A model generated the notes under the pieces. It did no database searches. It saw only the letters and a program-made list of their open reading frames with translations, and was not told where the DNA came from. A DNA stretch of 64,000 nucleotides from Streptomyces sp. RKAG290 (GTDB taxonomy: Bacteria > Actinomycetota > Actinomycetes > Streptomycetales > Streptomycetaceae), in NCBI RefSeq assembly GCF_023701695.1, contig NZ_JAJOZC010000001.1:6943894-7007893 (forward strand), in the 5' to 3' direction. A program made the position numbers and the translations under genes. Positions 60,466 through 64,000 of the stretch are shown here, piece by piece. Within the stretch, counting starts at the first letter, position 1, and each line of letters begins with the position of its first letter.

Positions 60466-61680
60466 GTGAGCAGCGAGAACGCAGACGCCGGACATGAGCA
60501 CGAAGAGTCGTCCGTGTGGGACGTCGTCGTAGTCGGCGGCGGACCCGCGGGAGCCTCCGCGGCATACGCGGCGGCGGTAGCCGGCCGTAAGGTGCTGCTG
60601 CTGGAGAAGGCGGAACTGCCCCGTTACAAGACGTGCGGCGGCGGCATCATCGGGTATTCGCGCGATGCGCTGCCGCCCGGATTCGAACTGCCGCTGCGGG
60701 ACCGGATCCACGCGGTCACGTTCTCGCTGAACGGCAGACTGGCGCGCACCCGCCGCTCCAAGCGCATGCTCTTCGGGCTGATCAACCGCCCCGAGTTCGA
60801 CGCGGGGCTGGTCGAGGAGGCGCAGAAGGCCGGTGCCGAGCTGCGTACCGGAGCGACGGTGTCCCGGGTGGAGCAGCACGGCGCCGCGGTGCCGGACCGG
60901 CGCACGGTCGCGGTGGTGCTGTCCGGCGGCGAGACCGTCCTGGCCCGCGCCGTCGTGGGCGCGGACGGCAGTGCCGGACGGATAGGAGCTCATGTCGGGG
61001 TGAAGCTCGACCAGGTGGACCTGGGCCTGGAGGCCGAGATCCCGGTGCCGGAGACGGTCGCCGAGGACTGGGCCGGCCGGGTGCTGATCGACTGGGGCCC
61101 CATGCCGGGCAGTTACGGCTGGGTGTTCCCCAAGGGCGACACGCTGACGGTCGGTGTGATCTCGGCGCGCGGCGACGGCGGCGGTACCAAGCGGTACCTG
61201 GAGGATTTCATCGCGCGCCTCGGCCTGGCCGGGTTCGAACCGAAGATCTCGTCCGGCCACCTGACCCGCTGCCGCAGCGACGACTCGCCGCTGTCCCGCG
61301 GCCGGGTGCTCGTCTGCGGGGACGCGGCCGGTCTGCTGGAGCCCTGGACCCGCGAGGGCATCTCGTTCGCGCTGCGTTCGGGGCGGCTCGCCGGTGAGTG
61401 GGCGGTCCGTGTCGCGGAGTCGCACGACGCGGTGGACGCCCGCCGTCAGGCCCTCAACTACGCCTTCGCCATCAAGGCCGGACTCGGCGTCGAGATGAGC
61501 GTCGGACGCCGCATGCTGAAGCTCTTCGAGCGGCGCCCGGGTGTACTGCACGCGGTGCTGACGGGATTCCGGCCGGCGTGGAACGCGTTCGCGGGGATCA
61601 CCCGGGGGACGACCTCGCTTGCCGAGCTGGTCCGTTCGCATCCGCTGGCGCAACGGGCGCTGTCCGCGATGGACCGCTAG
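60466..61680 (+). CDS. Geranylgeranyl-reductase-family FAD oxidoreductase
   Basis: This protein of about 404 residues is an FAD-dependent reductase of the geranylgeranyl reductase/MenJ family, which saturates isoprenoid side chains of menaquinone or other polyprenyls. VVVVGGGPAGASAAYAAAVA binds FAD, LPRYKTCGGGIIG is the family motif, INRPEFDAGLVEEAQKAGAE follows, and VCGDAAGLLEPWTREGISFA is the second FAD site. Actinobacterial homologues have similar length. The GTG at 60466 is chosen by fit to that length; an in-frame GTG at 60421 with AGGA nearby is the alternative. Confidence 0.85.
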   Translation: MSSENADAGHEHEESSVWDVVVVGGGPAGASAAYAAAVAGRKVLLLEKAELPRYKTCGGGIIGYSRDALPPGFELPLRDRIHAVTFSLNGRLARTRRSKRMLFGLINRPEFDAGLVEEAQKAGAELRTGATVSRVEQHGAAVPDRRTVAVVLSGGETVLARAVVGADGSAGRIGAHVGVKLDQVDLGLEAEIPVPETVAEDWAGRVLIDWGPMPGSYGWVFPKGDTLTVGVISARGDGGGTKRYLEDFIARLGLAGFEPKISSGHLTRCRSDDSPLSRGRVLVCGDAAGLLEPWTREGISFALRSGRLAGEWAVRVAESHDAVDARRQALNYAFAIKAGLGVEMSVGRRMLKLFERRPGVLHAVLTGFRPAWNAFAGITRGTTSLAELVRSHPLAQRALSAMDR

Positions 61681-61742
61681 GAAGTACGCGTCACGGCAGT
61701 GGTCCGGCCGGATTGGCGGTCCAGGGAAAAGCGGACCGGGGG

Positions 61743-61764
61743 ACCGGCCGGCGCGCCGGCCGGT
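61743..61764. terminator. Perfect 22-bp palindrome between convergent genes
   Basis: ACCGGCCGGCG and its complement adjoin without a loop between the FAD reductase and the nitroreductase-like gene; the last base is shared with the minus-strand stop codon. Confidence 0.55.
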
Positions 61765-62216
61765 CAGTCCTCGATCGTGATCCGGAAGACGGGGTGGTCG
61801 GGGCAGGCCGCCAGGAGTTCGGCGTCCGTGGACTTCGCCGTGATGCCCTTGAAGTACTGGTTGACCTCCCAGCCCCAGCGCTCCAGGTAGGCGCGGACGA
61901 CGATCACCTTGTGCGCGTCGTCCGCGATCTCCACGGCGGTGAAGGAGCGGGTTCTGCGGCCCTTCCGCAGTTCGCCGCCGCCCGCGGCCCGCATGTTGCG
62001 CACCCACTGCGAGTGGCCGCGGGCCGAGACCAGGTACTGCGCGCCCTCGAAGGGGTGCGGGTTGACGGGGACGCGCTGCATCTGACCGCTCTTGCGGCCG
62101 CGGACCGACAGTTCCTGTGTGCCGAGCAGGCTGACCCCGTGCCGGGCGAGCCAGCCGACGATGCCGTTCATCCGGACGGTGAGCGGGCTTCCCTGAAGGT
62201 AGTAAGGCTGCGACAT
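61764..62216 (-). CDS. Nitroreductase family deazaflavin-dependent oxidoreductase (Ddn-like)
   Basis: This 150-residue protein matches the F420-dependent Ddn/DUF385 family with a split-barrel fold. Features are LLGTQELSVRGRKSGQMQRV, then GAQYLVSARGHSQWVRNMRA with the Trp and Arg/Asn used for F420 binding, and a C-terminal DHPVFRI. It uses reduced F420 to reduce an unknown substrate. It is divergent from a TetR gene, with two matching operators between them, so the TetR probably represses it. Confidence 0.88.
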   Translation of the reverse strand: MSQPYYLQGSPLTVRMNGIVGWLARHGVSLLGTQELSVRGRKSGQMQRVPVNPHPFEGAQYLVSARGHSQWVRNMRAAGGGELRKGRRTRSFTAVEIADDAHKVIVVRAYLERWGWEVNQYFKGITAKSTDAELLAACPDHPVFRITIED

Positions 62217-62234
62217 GGTGACCCCACTGCTTGG

Positions 62235-62301
62235 GAGAGCGGTGCTCTCGCTTGAGATCAGTGTGCACTGGAACGGTGCCTAAAAGCAAGAGCAGTGCTC
62301 T
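62235..62301. promoter_or_regulatory. Two AGAGC-N3-GCTCT operators in the nitroreductase/TetR promoter
   Basis: GAGAGC-GGT-GCTCTC (62235-62249) and AGAGC-AGT-GCTCT (62289-62301) are two copies of the same inverted repeat, 42 to 48 bases apart. They lie 19 bases from the nitroreductase start and 43 bases from the TetR start. The second overlaps an AT-rich stretch (CTCGTTTTTGG). This is a classic TetR autoregulatory layout. Confidence 0.7.
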
Positions 62302-62343
62302 CGTTTTTGGTCGCCGCTCTGTTCGCGTGGCAGACTGAGACCC

Positions 62344-63057
62344 ATGAGTGCTATCCGGGGAGCCAGGGAACGGGCCCGTATCGAGGTCACCGCCGCCATC
62401 AAGGACGAGGCGAGAAGGCAGCTCGCGGCGGAGGGTGCGGCGAAGCTCTCGTTGCGTGCGGTGGCGCGCGAGCTCGGCATGGTCTCCTCCGCGCTCTACC
62501 GCTACTTCCCCAGCCGCGACGAACTGCTCACGGCCCTGATCGTCGACGCGTACGACTCCGTGGGCGAAGCCGCCGAGAAGGCGCACCGGACCGCGCTGCC
62601 GGACGCCTCCGTGCCCGCCGCCCATCTGAACCGCTGGGTCGCGGTCGCCTGCGCCGTACGCGACTGGGCACTGGCGCATCCGCACGAGTACGCGCTGATC
62701 TACGGCTCGCCCGTGCCCGGCTACACCGCGCCGCAGACCACCGTCGGACCCGCGTCCCGCGTCGGCCTCGTGCTCATAGCCGTCGTCCAGGAGGCCCACC
62801 GCCAGGAGGGGCTCTCACTTCCGCCGCTCGCCGAGGAACTCCGTCCGGAGGCCGAACGCCTCGCCGCCGACCTGGCCCCCGACCTGCCGCCCGCCGTCGT
62901 GGCACCGCTCGTCGCCGCGTGGTCGCAGCTGTTCGGGCTGCTGTCGTTCGAGCTCTTCGGCCAGTTCAACCGGGTCGTGGAGGCGAGGGAGGTCTTCTTC
63001 CGCCAGGCCGTGGCGGAGCTGGCCCGCGCGGTCGGCCTGCTCGGCGGCCGCCGGTGA
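62344..63057 (+). CDS. TetR family regulator
   Basis: This 237-residue protein has an N-terminal TetR helix-turn-helix (KLSLRAVARELGMVSSALYR, about residues 38-57, with the ALYRYFPSRDELL tail) and a C-terminal domain of the TetR_C_13/WHG type with VPGYTAPQTTVGPASR and LFGLLSFELFGQFNRVVE. The C-terminal domain binds an unknown ligand. It should bind the two AGAGC-N3-GCTCT sites in the promoter and control itself and the divergent nitroreductase-like gene. Confidence 0.9.
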   Translation: MSAIRGARERARIEVTAAIKDEARRQLAAEGAAKLSLRAVARELGMVSSALYRYFPSRDELLTALIVDAYDSVGEAAEKAHRTALPDASVPAAHLNRWVAVACAVRDWALAHPHEYALIYGSPVPGYTAPQTTVGPASRVGLVLIAVVQEAHRQEGLSLPPLAEELRPEAERLAADLAPDLPPAVVAPLVAAWSQLFGLLSFELFGQFNRVVEAREVFFRQAVAELARAVGLLGGRR

Positions 63058-63230
63058 GTCTCCGGCCTGCCGGAAGGCGCCCTGCCCGTTCGCCGTACTC
63101 CACAGGGAGTACGGGTGATCACCACGCCCGGCGGACGCCCCGGTGGTGGTGCGCGGTCTAGCGTGGCCGGCATGGAAGAGCAGCGCTCACAGACCCGCGG
63201 CGGCCCCCCTGAGGAGCAGGGCGGACCGCC

Positions 63231-64000
63231 GTGGCGACGGCTCTGGGCGCGCGGCGCGGCGGACGGCGACCCGGCAGGGCCCGGTGGTGGCTCCTGGGGC
63301 CCTGGAGCCACGGCGGTCCGCCGCGCTGGCTGACCGGCGTGCGGGGGCGGTCGGCAGACCGGCTGCCCTGGCCGTCGACTCTGCTGCTCGGCGTCGTCGT
63401 CATGGCCGGTTCGACCGTCGCGGCCCGCGGCCAGCTCGACGACAAGGCGCCGCTGGACCTCTTCGCCCGGCTGCTCCTCCTCGTCGCCGTGGCGGTGCTG
63501 CTGCTGCGTCACCGGTATCCCGTCGTGACTGTCTTCGTGACGTCGGCGGCGGCGACGGTCTATCTCGGTGCCGGCTACCCGTACGGTCCGGTCTTCCTGA
63601 CCGTGGCCGTGGGCTGCTTCAGTGCCGTCGTCGCCGGACATCGCAGAGCCGCCTGGTCGGCGGTCGGCATGGTGTGGGTGGGACATCTCCTCGTCGCCCA
63701 CTGGCTGTACCGCTGGCTGCCCCCCTCCGGCGACTCGGCTCCGCCCTGGGGGCAGGAGGTGGGGGTCGCCGCCTGGGTGGTGGCCATCGTCGCCGCCGCG
63801 GAGTTCGTCCGCGTACGCCGTGAACAGTGGGCCGCCCAGCGAGTGGAGCGGGCGGCCCAGGAGAAGCGCCGGGCCGACGAGGAGCGCCTGCGGATGGCCC
63901 GCGAACTGCACGACGTCCTCGCGCACAGCATCTCCGTCATCAATGTCCAGGCCGGGGTCGGCCTCGCGCTGCTGGACTCCGACCCCGAACAGGCCCGCAC
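63231..64000 (+). CDS. Sensor histidine kinase, N-terminal part (cut by window end)
   Basis: From about 63300 the frame encodes a membrane region of four or five helices (STLLLGVVVMAGSTVA, FARLLLLVAVAVLLL, VFLTVAVGCFSAVVA, VGVAAWVVAIVAAAEFV), then a charged coiled-coil linker (AAQRVERAAQEKRRADEERL) and a HisKA_3 box MARELHDVLAHSISVINVQA with the phospho-acceptor His. This is the NarL/DesK-type kinase class; its response regulator should lie beyond the edge. The start is uncertain: GTG 63231 is in frame with GAGGAG upstream, but an ATG at 63172 begins a better-looking N-terminus in another frame and would need one added base near 63295. Confidence 0.8.
   Translation, partial: MATALGARRGGRRPGRARWWLLGPWSHGGPPRWLTGVRGRSADRLPWPSTLLLGVVVMAGSTVAARGQLDDKAPLDLFARLLLLVAVAVLLLRHRYPVVTVFVTSAAATVYLGAGYPYGPVFLTVAVGCFSAVVAGHRRAAWSAVGMVWVGHLLVAHWLYRWLPPSGDSAPPWGQEVGVAAWVVAIVAAAEFVRVRREQWAAQRVERAAQEKRRADEERLRMARELHDVLAHSISVINVQAGVGLALLDSDPEQAR

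Noticed and set aside
60280-62799. Long minus-strand open frame across the reductase and TetR genes
   Set aside because: Antisense to recognised genes; composition is shadow-like. Only the 61764-62216 gene is real on this strand.

Overview
The window is a Streptomyces-type chromosome segment. It is very GC-rich, uses many GTG and some TTG starts, has purine-rich ribosome sites, twin-arginine and long Ala-rich secretion signals, and carries actinobacterial families such as DUF1876, DUF305/LVIVD, DUF5134, DUF6421, deazaflavin nitroreductase-like proteins and FprA. I see no tRNA, rRNA, CRISPR array, phage or transposase.

Positions 1-29056 are a plant/microbial polysaccharide island. In order: the end of a GH3 glycosidase; a GH115 alpha-glucuronidase with a CGAAA-C-TTTCG box upstream; two small proteins (one DUF1876); a YqjM-class ene-reductase with nested operators; a GH92 alpha-mannosidase; a PA14-GH2-LamG enzyme; a GNAT enzyme; then on the minus strand a GH2 enzyme with an AbfB domain and a GH127 beta-L-arabinofuranosidase with a three-repeat lectin tail. 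Divergent from these is a complete YtfQ-YtfR-YtfT-YjfF-like furanose importer, followed by a LacI regulator and an aldose 1-epimerase. I read 13255-25951 as a system that cuts, binds and imports furanose-form arabinose or galactose. A GH13 amylase with two CBM25 domains closes the block; its start appears frameshifted.

Positions 29300-47050 are mixed housekeeping and conserved unknowns: thioesterase, YdeI-like protein and ArsR regulator, FprA-type ferredoxin reductase (frameshifted), DUF305 lipoprotein with divergent LVIVD propeller protein, HAD phosphatase (frameshifted), PAP2 phosphatase, M56 peptidase with DUF5134 membrane protein, VOC protein, GNAT, GDPD, and a tight same-strand run DUF6421, SDR, threonine-aldolase-like enzyme, transglutaminase-like protein and B3/B4 protein. 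An acyltransferase and a thioredoxin follow.

Positions 47080-64000 hold a probable sulfur-type leader peptide before a flavin reductase, etfB-etfA, an HpcH/HpaI-like aldolase, a divergent LacI/ROK-kinase pair, a GH27 alpha-galactosidase, small conserved proteins, a P-loop kinase-Nudix fusion, a decayed metallo-beta-lactamase pseudogene with a 9-bp tandem repeat, an M20 dipeptidase, a geranylgeranyl-reductase-like flavoprotein, a nitroreductase-like/TetR pair with two matching operators, and the start of a sensor histidine kinase that runs off the end.

Two cross-window observations matter most. The perfect palindrome GACAACGTTGTC lies both before the GH92 mannosidase (6288) and between the LacI and ROK genes (52391), which predicts a split regulon. 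Three genes (amylase, fprA, HAD) are each broken by exactly one missing base in a short G/C run, which suggests sequence errors rather than real mutations.
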